Source: Clostridium sp. OM02-18AC (GTDB lineage Bacteria; Bacillota; Clostridia; Lachnospirales; Lachnospiraceae). Taken from it: 64,000 nucleotides of DNA. Of this stretch, positions 1 to 8,886 are shown one piece after another. How positions within the stretch are numbered: the first letter of the stretch is position 1; every line of letters starts with the position of its first letter. The notes below the pieces were generated by a model. The model was not told where the DNA came from. It saw only the letters and a list, made by a program, of their open reading frames with translations, and did not search any database. The stretch spans positions 178,547 to 242,546 of the forward strand of contig NZ_QULW01000002.1 of assembly GCF_003481825.1 (NCBI RefSeq). Direction: 5' to 3'. Both the position numbers and the translations under genes were made by a program.

Positions 1-84
1 GGTGACCAGATGGCATGGGTCAGAGCTATGAATAGCATCTGCAACCGGGCAGAAAAGATTGTAATTCATGAGTTGGTTCTGTAA
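1..84 (+). pseudogene. tnpV: 3' end of a tnpV gene (cut by window edge)
   Basis: The window opens inside a reading frame of 27 codons plus stop. It contains DQMAWVRAMNSI and ends NRAEKIVIHELVL. This matches the C-terminus of the complete TnpV-family protein at 20737-21114 (DQLAWVGGMNSI) and the fragment at 2049-2240. TnpV is a small protein of unknown biochemical role found in Tn4451-type mobilisable transposons. Only the tail is visible, so it cannot be said whether the gene is intact upstream. It is followed at once by a terminator. The copy at 2049-2240 is a direct repeat of this sequence, which makes the 2-kb segment between them look like a captured insert. Confidence 0.8.
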
Positions 85-101
85 TAAAGAGTAAAATAAG
101 C

Positions 102-145
102 AAGACTGGATGTTATTCTACGAGAGATGGCATCCGGTCTTTTTT
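102..145 (+). terminator. Rho-independent terminator after tnpV
   Basis: An 11-bp stem (102-112 with 131-141, one G-T pair) is followed by a run of T. It lies 17 bases after the tnpV stop and isolates the next transcription unit. Confidence 0.8.
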
Positions 146-162
146 GTATGTGAAATATTTTA

Positions 163-188
163 ATGCGAATTAATGCAGAATTTCGCAT
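163..188. promoter_or_regulatory. Palindrome upstream of the AbiEi-like gene
   Basis: ATGCGAA (163-169) and TTCGCAT (182-188) form an inverted repeat. It is nested in a second repeat, TTGTATG (144-150) with CATACAA (186-192). It lies just upstream of the promoter at 219-246. AbiEi-family antitoxins are known to autoregulate through inverted repeats, so this is a plausible operator. That role is inference. Confidence 0.4.
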
Positions 189-218
189 ACAAATATTGAA
201 TAAATGTGCGTAAAATTA

Positions 219-246
219 TTGCTTATTAAAGCACAGCTGTTATAAT
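219..246 (+). promoter_or_regulatory. Sigma-A-type promoter for the AbiEi-like gene
   Basis: TTGCTT (219-224), 16-bp spacer, then a perfect TATAAT (241-246), ending 31 bases before the GTG start at 278. Confidence 0.65.
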
Positions 247-277
247 AAATACATACACAGAAAGAAAGTAAATGTGA

Positions 278-913
278 GTGATTTTAAAAACGAAAGTTGG
301 TGAACACGTGGATATTAGAACGATTGCAAAACAAGTTATTATAGAAAAGGATGGCATTGCCAAAGCAGCAGATTTTGTTCAGGCAGGAATTCATGCTGCT
401 GATGTAGTAAACATGTGCAATGCCGGATACCTTGATCGCATTCGACACGGATATTATCAACTTGCTGAGGCAGATACCTCTTCTGAGGAGCAACTTCTTG
501 CAGTGCTGATTCCAAAGGGAATTGTCTGTGTAGAATCTGCCCTTTTTCATTATGGCTATAGCGATTTCGCTCCTCGTAAATGGTCTATTGCTGTACCAAG
601 ATCTATGTCTCGGACAAAACTGGAAGTAGATGCACTGGCTTTGCAAACGTATTATGTTCAACCAGAAATATATGAACTGGGGAGAGTAGCGGATGATTTT
701 TCCGGAGTTAAGCTTTCCGTATATGATCGAGAGCGTACGATTTGTGATTGCTTCAAATATCGTTCAAGGCTTGATCATGAAATATTTAGCAAGGCATTGA
801 ATGCTTATGCAAAGGATGAGAAGAAGAATCTGCAAAATCTTTCCATATATGCAAAAAAGCTAAGGGTGTACAAGAAGGTCAACGAATTGATGTCGGTGCT
901 GATGAATGGCTAA
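278..913 (+). CDS. AbiEi-family antitoxin/transcriptional regulator
   Basis: A 211-residue protein with the layout of AbiEi-type regulators. An N-terminal winged-helix part of about 60 residues (IAKAADFVQAGIH...LDRIRHGYYQL) precedes the AbiEi C-terminal domain, which has RTICDCFKYR near residue 150. In known type IV toxin-antitoxin pairs AbiEi represses the operon and counters the nucleotidyltransferase toxin AbiEii. No AbiEii gene follows here. The next gene, 104 bases downstream, is a PDDEXK nuclease. GTG at 278 is the first start in frame, and a later start near codon 11 is possible because the ribosome site is weak. Either it is an orphan regulator or it controls the nuclease. Family assignment is fairly sure; partnership is inference. 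Confidence 0.75.
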   Translation: MILKTKVGEHVDIRTIAKQVIIEKDGIAKAADFVQAGIHAADVVNMCNAGYLDRIRHGYYQLAEADTSSEEQLLAVLIPKGIVCVESALFHYGYSDFAPRKWSIAVPRSMSRTKLEVDALALQTYYVQPEIYELGRVADDFSGVKLSVYDRERTICDCFKYRSRLDHEIFSKALNAYAKDEKKNLQNLSIYAKKLRVYKKVNELMSVLMNG

Positions 914-1017
914 TATGGTTGTATCTGTGCTCATGTGGTTACCTAAATTATTTAAGAATTGTATATGAGCATCTTATATAGAGAAAATAATGATAGGAAT
1001 TATGTGAAAGCGAGGCG

Positions 1018-2028
1018 ATGAGTATGTTAATGAATACGGCTGAGTATCTTTCCATTATTGAAAATATTAAGAGTGAAATTACTGCGGCACAATATCGTGC
1101 GGCAGTTCATGTGAATGCAGATATGTTGCTTCTCTATTATAATATTGGTTGCGTAATCAATGAACATAAATCATGGGGAAACAAGTTTATTGATAACCTT
1201 GCAGCAGATATTCGAATTGCTTTTCCAGAAAGCAAAGGATATTCTGTTCGTAATTTGAAGTATATGGCAAAATTCGCAGAGATTTATCCAGACCGAGAAT
1301 TTGTGCAACAGGTTGTTGCACAAATTCCATGGGGTCACAATATAGTTCTTCTGGATAAGGTCGCTGATATGGATGAACGCAAATGGTATATTAAAAAATC
1401 AGCGGAAAACGGCTGGTCTCGAAATGTTCTTATCCATCAGATTGAAAGTAACTTGTATCAGCGGCAGGTTTTGGCAGATAAGGTCACAAATTTTGAGCAC
1501 CGATTACCGTCTCCGCAAAGCGAATTAGCAGTGCAGACTATGAAAGACCCATATGTCTTTGATTTTATTCCTTTTAGAGAAGATATGCTGGAACGGGATA
1601 TTGAGCAGGCACTTGTTAGGGATGTCACCAAGCTCCTTCTGGAGCTTGGAACAGGGTTTGCATTTCTGGGGAATCAGTATCACCTGAATGTGGGCGGTGA
1701 TGATTTTTACATTGATTTGTTGTTCTACAACCTGAATCTTCGCTGTTATGTAGTTATCGAATTGAAAACCGGTGACTTCAAGCCGGAATATGCTGGTCAG
1801 CTAAACTTTTATCTGTCAGCCGTGGACGGCATTTTGAAAAAAGAGCAGGATAATCCGTCCATTGGTTTGCTTCTGTGCAAAAGCAAAAACAATGTGGTTG
1901 CAGAATATTCACTCAAGGATATTTCAAAGCCGATTGGGGTAAGCGAATATAAAATAACCAGTAGTTTGCCGGATAATCTAGAAAAGCAACTGCCATCTGT
2001 TGAAGATATTCAGAAACGGATTAAATGA
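1018..2028 (+). CDS. PDDEXK nuclease, DUF1016/YhcG family
   Basis: The N-terminal half is an all-helical DUF1016-type region (YYNIGCVINEH, YSVRNLKYMAKF, IPWGHNIVLLDK). The C-terminal half is a PDDEXK nuclease fold with FYIDLLFYN followed by VVIELKTGDF, giving the D...ExK metal-binding pattern near residues 240-262. YhcG-like proteins are putative DNA nucleases that often sit in defence islands beside type I restriction genes, as here. Three in-frame ATGs occur at 1018, 1024 and 1030. GAGG at 1012-1015 is well spaced only for 1024, so the protein may start there. The stop overlaps the first ATG of the tnpV remnant that follows. Its target and partner are unknown. Confidence 0.85.
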   Translation: MSMLMNTAEYLSIIENIKSEITAAQYRAAVHVNADMLLLYYNIGCVINEHKSWGNKFIDNLAADIRIAFPESKGYSVRNLKYMAKFAEIYPDREFVQQVVAQIPWGHNIVLLDKVADMDERKWYIKKSAENGWSRNVLIHQIESNLYQRQVLADKVTNFEHRLPSPQSELAVQTMKDPYVFDFIPFREDMLERDIEQALVRDVTKLLLELGTGFAFLGNQYHLNVGGDDFYIDLLFYNLNLRCYVVIELKTGDFKPEYAGQLNFYLSAVDGILKKEQDNPSIGLLLCKSKNNVVAEYSLKDISKPIGVSEYKITSSLPDNLEKQLPSVEDIQKRIK

Positions 2029-2048
2029 GTTACTGGCTAATTATCAGA

Positions 2049-2240
2049 CTCTGGACTTACCTTGCCGATTTGAACGAGCAAGCACAAGAGCGTTTGTCCC
2101 TGTTTGTTGAGCAGATGAAGGCCGCTGAGAGCGTGACAGAGGAACTGAAAGCCAGCGACCAGATGGCATGGCTCGGAGCTATGAACAGTATCCGAAACCG
2201 GGCAGAAGAAATTGTATTGAAAGAAATCGTATATAGATAA
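2049..2240 (+). pseudogene. tnpV: tnpV 3' fragment
   Basis: From LWTYLADLNEQAQ onward this open frame matches the C-terminal half of the complete TnpV at 20737-21114. The N-terminal half (about 60 residues) is missing. The frame is open back to an ATG at 2025 that overlaps the nuclease stop codon, but residues 1-8 have no TnpV similarity. The boundary of the inserted nuclease segment is therefore close to 2046. A terminator follows, as at the first tnpV end. It is best read as a remnant left by insertion into a tnpV gene. Confidence 0.75.
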
Positions 2241-2247
2241 TGCCTTG

Positions 2248-2280
2248 CCGGACTTCATTTTTGATGGAGTCCGGCTTTCT
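2248..2280 (+). terminator. Terminator after tnpV fragment
   Basis: An 8-bp stem (2248-2255 with 2269-2276) with a short T-rich tail, directly after the tnpV stop. Confidence 0.65.
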
Positions 2281-2350
2281 ATATCCAGAAGCAGTATTTC
2301 CTGTGTCGGCAAAAAGCATAGCAATTTCACTTTGAATGGTATTGATATTT

Positions 2351-2378
2351 TTGCCGATAACGTGGTATACTATATAAT
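2351..2378 (+). promoter_or_regulatory. Promoter of the Fic gene
   Basis: TTGCCG (2351-2356), 16-bp spacer, TATAAT (2373-2378). It lies 47 bases before the start codon. Confidence 0.65.
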
Positions 2379-2424
2379 AGATTAACGTAGTTTTTGGGAT
2401 AGATTTTATGGTGGAGGATCATGG

Positions 2425-3315
2425 ATGCGATATCTTTCAGTTGCTGAAATAGCGAAAAAGTGGGATGTGTCAGAGCGTAGTGTCAGAAATTACTGCGCCC
2501 AGGGGCGTGTGAATGGTGCGTTTCTTACCGGTAAGACATGGAACATTCCGGAAAACGCAGAAAAACCGGAGCGTACCAATAAAAGAAAAGAAGAGCCGAT
2601 TACTCTGTTGGATATCCTGAAAGAACAGAAGGCAAGTAAATACTCCGGCGGGATCTATCACAAAACACAGATTGATTTGACATACAATTCCAACCATATA
2701 GAAGGAATCCGACTGACGCACGATCAGACCAGATATATCTTTGAAACCAATACCATCGGTGTAGAAAAAGAAGTTCTGAACGTGGACGACGTGATTGAAA
2801 CAGCAAATCACTTCCGCTGCATTGACATGATCATTGATCATGCAAAAGCAGCTCTGACGGAAAAGTTCATCAAAGAGCTTCACTTGGTTTTGAAGAATGG
2901 CACCAGCGATTCCAGAAAAGATTGGTTTGCTGTTGGCGATTATAAGAAACTTCCGAATGAAGTTGGCGGCACGGATACCGCCCTTCCGGAAGAAGTTGCC
3001 GATAAAATGAAAGCCCTGCTGACGGAATATAACGCCAAGGAAGAAAAGACCTTTGAGGACATTTTGGACTTTCATGTGAAGTTTGAGCGGATCCATCCGT
3101 TTCAGGACGGTAACGGTCGTGTGGGCAGATTGATCATGTTTAAGGAGTGCCTGAAATACAATATCGTTCCGTTCATCATCGAGGACGATCTGAAGCTGTT
3201 CTATTACCGTGGACTAAAGGAATGGGACAACGAAAAAGGCTATCTGACCGATACCTGCCTGACCGCACAGGACAAGTATAAAGCGTATTTGGATTATTTT
3301 AGGATTGGGTATTAA
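2425..3315 (+). CDS. Fic-family protein with N-terminal DNA-binding helix-turn-helix
   Basis: A 296-residue protein. Residues 1-45 form an excisionase/MerR-like helix-turn-helix (SVAEIAKKWDVSERSVRNYC). The Fic core follows, with the complete catalytic motif HPFQDGNGRVGR near residues 224-235; its histidine is the expected catalytic base for AMP transfer. SNHIEG near residue 89 fits the (S/T)xxxE(G/N) inhibitory helix, here on the N-terminal side as in class II Fic proteins, so the enzyme is probably auto-inhibited. The start is set by GGAGG at 2413-2417, 7 bases before ATG. It has its own promoter. The target protein is unknown. Linkage to restriction genes suggests a stress or defence role, which is inference. 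Confidence 0.9.
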   Translation: MRYLSVAEIAKKWDVSERSVRNYCAQGRVNGAFLTGKTWNIPENAEKPERTNKRKEEPITLLDILKEQKASKYSGGIYHKTQIDLTYNSNHIEGIRLTHDQTRYIFETNTIGVEKEVLNVDDVIETANHFRCIDMIIDHAKAALTEKFIKELHLVLKNGTSDSRKDWFAVGDYKKLPNEVGGTDTALPEEVADKMKALLTEYNAKEEKTFEDILDFHVKFERIHPFQDGNGRVGRLIMFKECLKYNIVPFIIEDDLKLFYYRGLKEWDNEKGYLTDTCLTAQDKYKAYLDYFRIGY

Positions 3316-3327
3316 ACAAGCTAATTT

Positions 3328-3373
3328 CCAAAGTGTCAAATGCTTGACCCAAAGTGTCAATTTGACACTTTGG
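3328..3373. promoter_or_regulatory. Repeated palindrome between fic and the GIY-YIG gene
   Basis: CCAAAGTGTCAA occurs at 3328-3339 and again at 3349-3360. The second copy pairs with TTGACACTTTGG (3362-3373) as a perfect 12-bp dyad with one central base. Three copies of the same half-site in 46 bp look like a repressor operator. A T-run is lacking, so a terminator is less likely. Confidence 0.5.
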
Positions 3374-3432
3374 AGACAGTGCAATGGGTAAAACCGTATT
3401 TTGAAAAAAGCAAGCAAAGAGTTGAATTATAA

Positions 3433-4107
3433 ATGGAGAAAGCGGATATGAATGACAAAAAAGGTGTAATATACATTCTCACAAATCCTTCTTTTCCAGA
3501 TTATGTGAAAATAGGATATGCAGATGATATAGATAAACGATTAAAGCAATTGAATCGCAGCGAATGTATTCCGTTTGCATTTCGAGTATATGCTACATAC
3601 GAAGTGAATTCAAGATTGTCAGATTTGAAGTTACATGCGATTATTGATAAGTTAAATCCGGATTTGCGTTCTGTTGATGAATTTAATGGCCAGAAAAGAG
3701 TGCGTGAATTCTACGCAATGAAGCCAGAAGAAGCATACGCAATTTTGGAGGCAATGGCAGAAATTCATGATTGCAAGGAGAATCTAAAATTAGTTGTTCC
3801 AAGTGATGTAGAAGCACAGGAAGAACAGTTGGCACAGGAAATTGACACAGAGAGCCATGAAAAAGCAGAGAATTTTTCTTTTACCAAATGTCAAATTTTT
3901 GTGGGAGAAGAAATCGAATATTATGATGATCCAAGTATTACGTGCAAGGTTGTTGGGGACAGAAAAGTAGAGTATCAAGGAAAAGAAATGTCGTTGACAG
4001 CTGCTGCAAAACTCATATCTGGAAAGAAATATTCGATTGCAGGTCCGAGATTTTTTAAATATAAAGGCGAGTGGTTAAATGATATTAGAGCTCGTATAGG
4101 ATTTTAA
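3433..4107 (+). CDS. GIY-YIG nuclease-family protein (T5orf172-like) with RAMA-like C-terminus
   Basis: A 224-residue protein. The N-terminal 90 residues carry a GIY-YIG/T5orf172-type fold (GVIYILTNPSFPDYVKIGYA, then DIDKRLKQLN). The middle is acidic linker. The C-terminal 60 residues (TCKVVGDRKVEYQGKEMSLT, AAAKLISGKK) resemble the RAMA/DUF4357 domain found fused to methylases and restriction enzymes. A role in DNA cleavage or binding next to the type I system is likely but unproved. ATG at 3433 has little ribosome site. ATG at 3448 is preceded by GGAG at 9 bases and may be the true start. Confidence 0.7.
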   Translation: MEKADMNDKKGVIYILTNPSFPDYVKIGYADDIDKRLKQLNRSECIPFAFRVYATYEVNSRLSDLKLHAIIDKLNPDLRSVDEFNGQKRVREFYAMKPEEAYAILEAMAEIHDCKENLKLVVPSDVEAQEEQLAQEIDTESHEKAENFSFTKCQIFVGEEIEYYDDPSITCKVVGDRKVEYQGKEMSLTAAAKLISGKKYSIAGPRFFKYKGEWLNDIRARIGF

Positions 4108-4119
4108 TTTTTACCAACT

Positions 4120-4150
4120 ATGTTCCGATAATATTTTATTATAAGAACAT
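4120..4150. promoter_or_regulatory. Dyad upstream of hsdR
   Basis: ATGTTC (4120-4125) and GAACAT (4145-4150) flank an A/T-only core that includes TAATAT and TTATAA. It is a possible operator/promoter for hsdRMS; no clear -35 box is visible. Confidence 0.3.
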
Positions 4151-4177
4151 ATGATAAACGAGAGGGGGACGTATTAA

Positions 4178-7100
4178 ATGGCTTCCAATTTTAAATTCTT
4201 AGAAACAGAGTTTCCGGTTTTGGCGAATTTTGGTAATTTGGCAGAGCAGTATTGTTACACAGATCCGAACTCGTGCTTGATGAAACTGGGAATGATTGGA
4301 GAAACAATCGTAAACTTGATGTTTACATACGATAAAATTCCTGTTCCCTATGATAATTCTGCTGTGAATCGAATCAATGCATTATCTTCAGAAGGTCTCT
4401 TGACGAGAGATTTAACTGATATTTTGCATGCACTTCGTAAAGTAAGAAATAAAGCTGTTCATGAAAATTATTCTGAAAGCTCAGATTGCCCTGTTTTCTT
4501 ACAGATGGCATACAGTTTGTCTGAATGGTTTATGCAAACTTATGGTGACTGGAATTACCAGCATCAGAGTTTTGTTATGCCTGTAAAGGAAGAAGATAAA
4601 ATAAAAAAGAATGTTGTTTTGAATAAAGCTCAGGAAGATGAAAAAGAAGAAGAACTTACAAAGGCTGCTATCGCATGTGCTGAGCGGGCTGAACAGGTAG
4701 ATAAGAGAGCTCGTTTGAAACAAGCTAATAAAATGGCAAGTCAGCGCCAGAAGTCAGAGGCGGAAACCCGCTATATGATTGATGAGCAGCTACGCCAGGT
4801 TGGCTGGGAAGCCAATACGCAGGAAATCCGCTATTCTAAAGGTGCAAGACCTGCAAAAGGTCGTAATATGGCGATTGCTGAATGGCCAACAGATTCCACT
4901 GTCAGCAAAAAAGGCTACGCAGATTATGCGCTGTTTGTGGGGACAAAACTTGTTGGCATTATCGAGGCAAAAGCGGAACATAAAGATATTCCCTCTGTAA
5001 TTGATTATCAGGGTAAAGATTATCCGAGAAATATCCGTAAAGAAGATGCTGAATATCAGATTGGTACATGGGGAGAGTTTAAGGTTCCGTTTACTTTTGC
5101 AACAAACGGCAGACCATATCTGGAGCAGTTCAAAACGAAATCCGGTATCTGGTTTTTAGATTTAAGAGAGCCTTCTAATGTTCCTATGGCATTGCATGGC
5201 TGGATTAGCCCGAATGGCCTTATGGAACAATTGGAAAAAGATATCCAGGCAGCTAATAATGCGTTGCAGGTAATGCCCTATGACTTGCTGACAGATAAAG
5301 ATGGTTTAAATCTGCGAGAGTATCAGGTAAAAGCTATCAAAGCAGCTGAAATGGCAGTTATTGATGGACAAAAAGAAGTGTTGATTGCAATGGCAACAGG
5401 TACAGGTAAAACCCGTACTGTCCTTGGCATGATTTACCGCTTTTTAAAGACAAATCGTTTCAAACGTATCTTGTTCCTTGTTGATAGAACCTCCTTGGGA
5501 GATCAGGCTTCCGATGTTTTTAAGGAAGTAAAACTCGAAGAACTGATGACTCTTGATGAAATCTATAACATTAAGGGACTGGATGAGAAACCTGTGGAGA
5601 AAGAAACTCGTATTCAGGTTGCTACTGTTCAGAGCATGGTAAAACGTATCCTTTATAACGAAGGAGAGGCCATGCCATCCGTAACAGATTTTGACTTGAT
5701 TATTATTGACGAGGCTCACCGTGGGTATATTTTAGATAAAGAAATGGGCGATGTAGAAGTTCTGTATCGTGATCAGCGTGATTACCAGAGTAAATATCGC
5801 ACGGTAGTTGAGTACTTTGATGCTGTGAAAATTGCTCTTACTGCAACTCCGGCATTACATACAACAGAAATTTTTGGCCAACCAGTATTCAAATACACTT
5901 ACAGAGAAGCTGTTATAGAGGGATATCTTGTTGACCATGATGCTCCACATCATTTGGAAACAAAACTTAGTACAGGCGGCATTCATTATAAATCTGGTGA
6001 CACCGTGACGCTATATGATCCTGTGACCGGCGAAATAACGAATAGCGAATTGCTTAACGATGAACTTGATTTTGATGTTGAAAATTTCAACAGACAGGTT
6101 ATTACAGAGAATTTCAATAGAACTGTCCTGGCGGAAATCGCAAGAGACATTGACCCAGAAAATCCGGAAGAACAGGGTAAAACTCTGATTTATGCGGTTG
6201 ATGATCAGCATGCCGACACGATTGTTTCTATTCTGAAAGAAATCTATTCAGAAACAGGCGTTGATAATGATGCGATTATGAAGATTACTGGCAGCGTTGG
6301 CGGTGGTAATCCTAAGAAGGTGGCAGAGGCAATCAAACGTTTTAAAAATGAGCGTTTTCCAAGTATTGCTGTTACTGTTGATTTGCTTACAACCGGTATC
6401 GATGTACCAGAAATTACAACACTGGTATTTATGCGTAGAGTGAAATCTCGTATTCTTTTTGAACAGATGTTGGGACGAGCTACCAGATTGTGTCCGAAAA
6501 TTCATAAAACCCACTTTGAGATTTATGATCCGGTAGGTGTTTATGATTCTTTAGAACCAGTGAACACTATGAAGCCTGTTGTGGCGAACCCCACGACTAC
6601 TTTCACACAACTTCTGGACGGATTAGAAGAAGTGGAAGATAAAGATGTGGTTCAGGCTCAGATAAATCAGATCCTTGCAAAGCTTCAGCGCAAAAAGCGT
6701 CGGATGGACAAAAAAACGATGGAGCAGTTTATCGGTATGACTAACGGTATGGATCCTACCCAGTTTATCGTTGAGATCGAAAAGCAATCTCCGGAAGATG
6801 CTAAAAAGCGTTTGCTTGCTTATAGAGATATGTTTGCGTATATTCAGCAGACAAGTGCAGACGGTAGAAATCCGGTGGTTATTTCTGAGAAAGAAGATGA
6901 ATTGACAAAGCATACAAGGGGTTACGGCAATTCTGAAAAACCTGAAGACTATCTGGACGCTTTTTCTGAATATGTTAAAACTCATATGAATGAGATTGCT
7001 GCGCTGAGCATCGTTTGTACCAGACCAAAGGATTTGACACGGGATGCACTGAAAGCATTAAGATTAACTCTCGATAGAGAGGGATTTACCACACAACAGC

Positions 7101-7456
7101 TAAATACGGCAATATCAGAGCTTACGAATGAAGAAATTGCTGCTGATATTATCAGCCTTATTCGCAGATATACTATTGGATCTGCGCTAATTAGTCATGA
7201 GGCAAGAATTCGCAGAGCAGTAGATAAATTGAAAAAGGCTCATCATTTTTCAAAACAGGAAATGAGCTGGATTGGACGTATGGAAAAATATTTGATGGAA
7301 GAATCCGTACTGAATGTCCAGGTATTTGACGAAGACAGTCGCTTTAAAAGCAATGGCGGATTTGAAAAAATCAATAAGATTTTCCAAAACCAATTAGAAA
7401 ATATTGTTCTTGAACTGAACGAATATCTTTATGATGACGGAGGTAGAGTTGCATAA
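4178..7456 (+). CDS. hsdR: Type I restriction enzyme, motor/endonuclease subunit HsdR
   Basis: A 1092-residue restriction subunit. Residues 1-130 are a DUF4145-like helical domain. A coiled linker precedes the HSDR_N nuclease domain (about 195-330, with YADYALFVGTKLVGIIEAKA giving the D...ExK pattern). The superfamily 2 helicase follows: Walker A MATGTGKTRT near 404, DEAH in IIIDEAHRG near 510, TATP near 554 and motif VI QMLGRATRL near 763. A C-terminal domain would bind the methylase. It translocates and cuts DNA lacking the system's methylation. The start is supported by GAGGGGGA 9-10 bases upstream. The stop shares a base with the hsdM start, so the operon is tightly coupled. Length and motifs are intact. 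Confidence 0.97.
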   Translation: MASNFKFLETEFPVLANFGNLAEQYCYTDPNSCLMKLGMIGETIVNLMFTYDKIPVPYDNSAVNRINALSSEGLLTRDLTDILHALRKVRNKAVHENYSESSDCPVFLQMAYSLSEWFMQTYGDWNYQHQSFVMPVKEEDKIKKNVVLNKAQEDEKEEELTKAAIACAERAEQVDKRARLKQANKMASQRQKSEAETRYMIDEQLRQVGWEANTQEIRYSKGARPAKGRNMAIAEWPTDSTVSKKGYADYALFVGTKLVGIIEAKAEHKDIPSVIDYQGKDYPRNIRKEDAEYQIGTWGEFKVPFTFATNGRPYLEQFKTKSGIWFLDLREPSNVPMALHGWISPNGLMEQLEKDIQAANNALQVMPYDLLTDKDGLNLREYQVKAIKAAEMAVIDGQKEVLIAMATGTGKTRTVLGMIYRFLKTNRFKRILFLVDRTSLGDQASDVFKEVKLEELMTLDEIYNIKGLDEKPVEKETRIQVATVQSMVKRILYNEGEAMPSVTDFDLIIIDEAHRGYILDKEMGDVEVLYRDQRDYQSKYRTVVEYFDAVKIALTATPALHTTEIFGQPVFKYTYREAVIEGYLVDHDAPHHLETKLSTGGIHYKSGDTVTLYDPVTGEITNSELLNDELDFDVENFNRQVITENFNRTVLAEIARDIDPENPEEQGKTLIYAVDDQHADTIVSILKEIYSETGVDNDAIMKITGSVGGGNPKKVAEAIKRFKNERFPSIAVTVDLLTTGIDVPEITTLVFMRRVKSRILFEQMLGRATRLCPKIHKTHFEIYDPVGVYDSLEPVNTMKPVVANPTTTFTQLLDGLEEVEDKDVVQAQINQILAKLQRKKRRMDKKTMEQFIGMTNGMDPTQFIVEIEKQSPEDAKKRLLAYRDMFAYIQQTSADGRNPVVISEKEDELTKHTRGYGNSEKPEDYLDAFSEYVKTHMNEIAALSIVCTRPKDLTRDALKALRLTLDREGFTTQQLNTAISELTNEEIAADIISLIRRYTIGSALISHEARIRRAVDKLKKAHHFSKQEMSWIGRMEKYLMEESVLNVQVFDEDSRFKSNGGFEKINKIFQNQLENIVLELNEYLYDDGGRVA

Positions 7457-8886
7457 TGACAACACGAGAAATCGTTGCAAAGTTATGGAATCTTTGTAAT
7501 GTACTTATGGATGACGGTATCACATATCATCAGTATGTAACCGAATTGACCTATATTTTATTCCTGAAAATGGCAAAGGAAACCGGTGCTGAGTCGCAGA
7601 TTCCTGAGACATATCGTTGGGATAATCTTACATCGAAAAGTGGAATTGAACTGAAAAAATTCTACAAAAAATTGCTGACACACCTTGGTGAAGAATGCAC
7701 CGGTCGTGTACGTGAAATTTATCAAGGTTCGTCGACAAACATTGATGAGCCCAAGAACCTTGAAAAGATTATTACAACCATTGCTGGACTTGATTGGTTT
7801 TCTGCAAGAGAAGAAGGCCTGGGGAATCTTTACGAAGGTCTTTTGGAAAAGAACGCTAACGAGAAGAAGTCCGGTGCAGGCCAGTACTTCACCCCTCGTG
7901 TATTGATTGATGTAATGACTAAGCTGGTGAAACCACAGCCGGGCGAACGCTGCAATGATCCTGCTTGCGGCACATTTGGCTTTATGATTTCTGCCAGTCA
8001 GTATGTACGTTCACAGACAGATGATTTCTTCGATTTAGATGCAGATACTGCTAAATTCGAACGAGAAGAAGCATTCACCGGCTGTGAACTGGTGCATGAT
8101 ACGCACCGTTTGGCTTTGATGAATGCTATGCTGCATGATATTGAGGGGAAAATCACTTTAGGGGATACGCTGTCCAATGCGGGTATGGGCATGAAAGATT
8201 ATGATGTTGTATTAACTAACCCGCCTTTCGGTACTAAAAAAGGCGGAGAGCGTGCAACACGTGATGACTTTACATTCCCCACAAGCAATAAGCAGCTGAA
8301 CTTCCTTCAGCATATTTACCGGAGTTTGAAAGCAAACGGCAAAGCACGTGCCGCAGTAGTCCTGCCGGATAATGTTCTTTTTGCTGATGGCGATGGCGAG
8401 CGAATCCGCCTTGACTTAATGGATAAATGCAACTTGCATACGATCCTTCGTCTGCCTACCGGTATTTTCTACGCCCAGGGTGTTAAAACGAATGTGCTGT
8501 TCTTTACTCGTGGTAAAACCGACAAGCATAACACAAAAGAAGTTTGGATTTATGACTTGAGAAATGATATGCCTTCTTTCGGCAAGACGAATCCTCTGAA
8601 ATCCGAACATTTCGATGATTTTGTGAAATGTTATGCTGATGGTGATTTGAGCAAGCGCAAAGAAACATACAGCGAAGAAAATCCCAATGGCAGATGGCGT
8701 AAATTTACTATCGAGGATATTCTGGCTCGTGATAAGACGAGTTTAGATATTACATGGATGAAAGCGGATTCCGGAACGGCGGATTATACCCTGGTGGAAT
8801 TACTTGATATGATCAAGGAAAAGTCTAATAACATAGCGAAAGCTGTTGCAGAGCTGGAAGCGTTAATTGGAGAGGTGGAAGAATAA
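7456..8886 (+). CDS. hsdM: Type I DNA methyltransferase subunit HsdM
   Basis: A 476-residue N6-adenine methylase subunit. Its N-terminal helical domain is followed by the SAM-binding motif I NDPACGTFGFM (about 167) and catalytic motif IV NPPFG (about 255). With HsdS it methylates the recognition site; with HsdR it forms the restriction complex. Both ends overlap neighbours by one base (TAATG), giving translational coupling hsdR-hsdM-hsdS. Nothing is missing. Confidence 0.97.
   Translation: MTTREIVAKLWNLCNVLMDDGITYHQYVTELTYILFLKMAKETGAESQIPETYRWDNLTSKSGIELKKFYKKLLTHLGEECTGRVREIYQGSSTNIDEPKNLEKIITTIAGLDWFSAREEGLGNLYEGLLEKNANEKKSGAGQYFTPRVLIDVMTKLVKPQPGERCNDPACGTFGFMISASQYVRSQTDDFFDLDADTAKFEREEAFTGCELVHDTHRLALMNAMLHDIEGKITLGDTLSNAGMGMKDYDVVLTNPPFGTKKGGERATRDDFTFPTSNKQLNFLQHIYRSLKANGKARAAVVLPDNVLFADGDGERIRLDLMDKCNLHTILRLPTGIFYAQGVKTNVLFFTRGKTDKHNTKEVWIYDLRNDMPSFGKTNPLKSEHFDDFVKCYADGDLSKRKETYSEENPNGRWRKFTIEDILARDKTSLDITWMKADSGTADYTLVELLDMIKEKSNNIAKAVAELEALIGEVEE

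Noticed and set aside
2025..2240. New small gene overlapping the nuclease stop
   Set aside because: All but the first eight codons are tnpV sequence without its 5' half; better read as a fragment.
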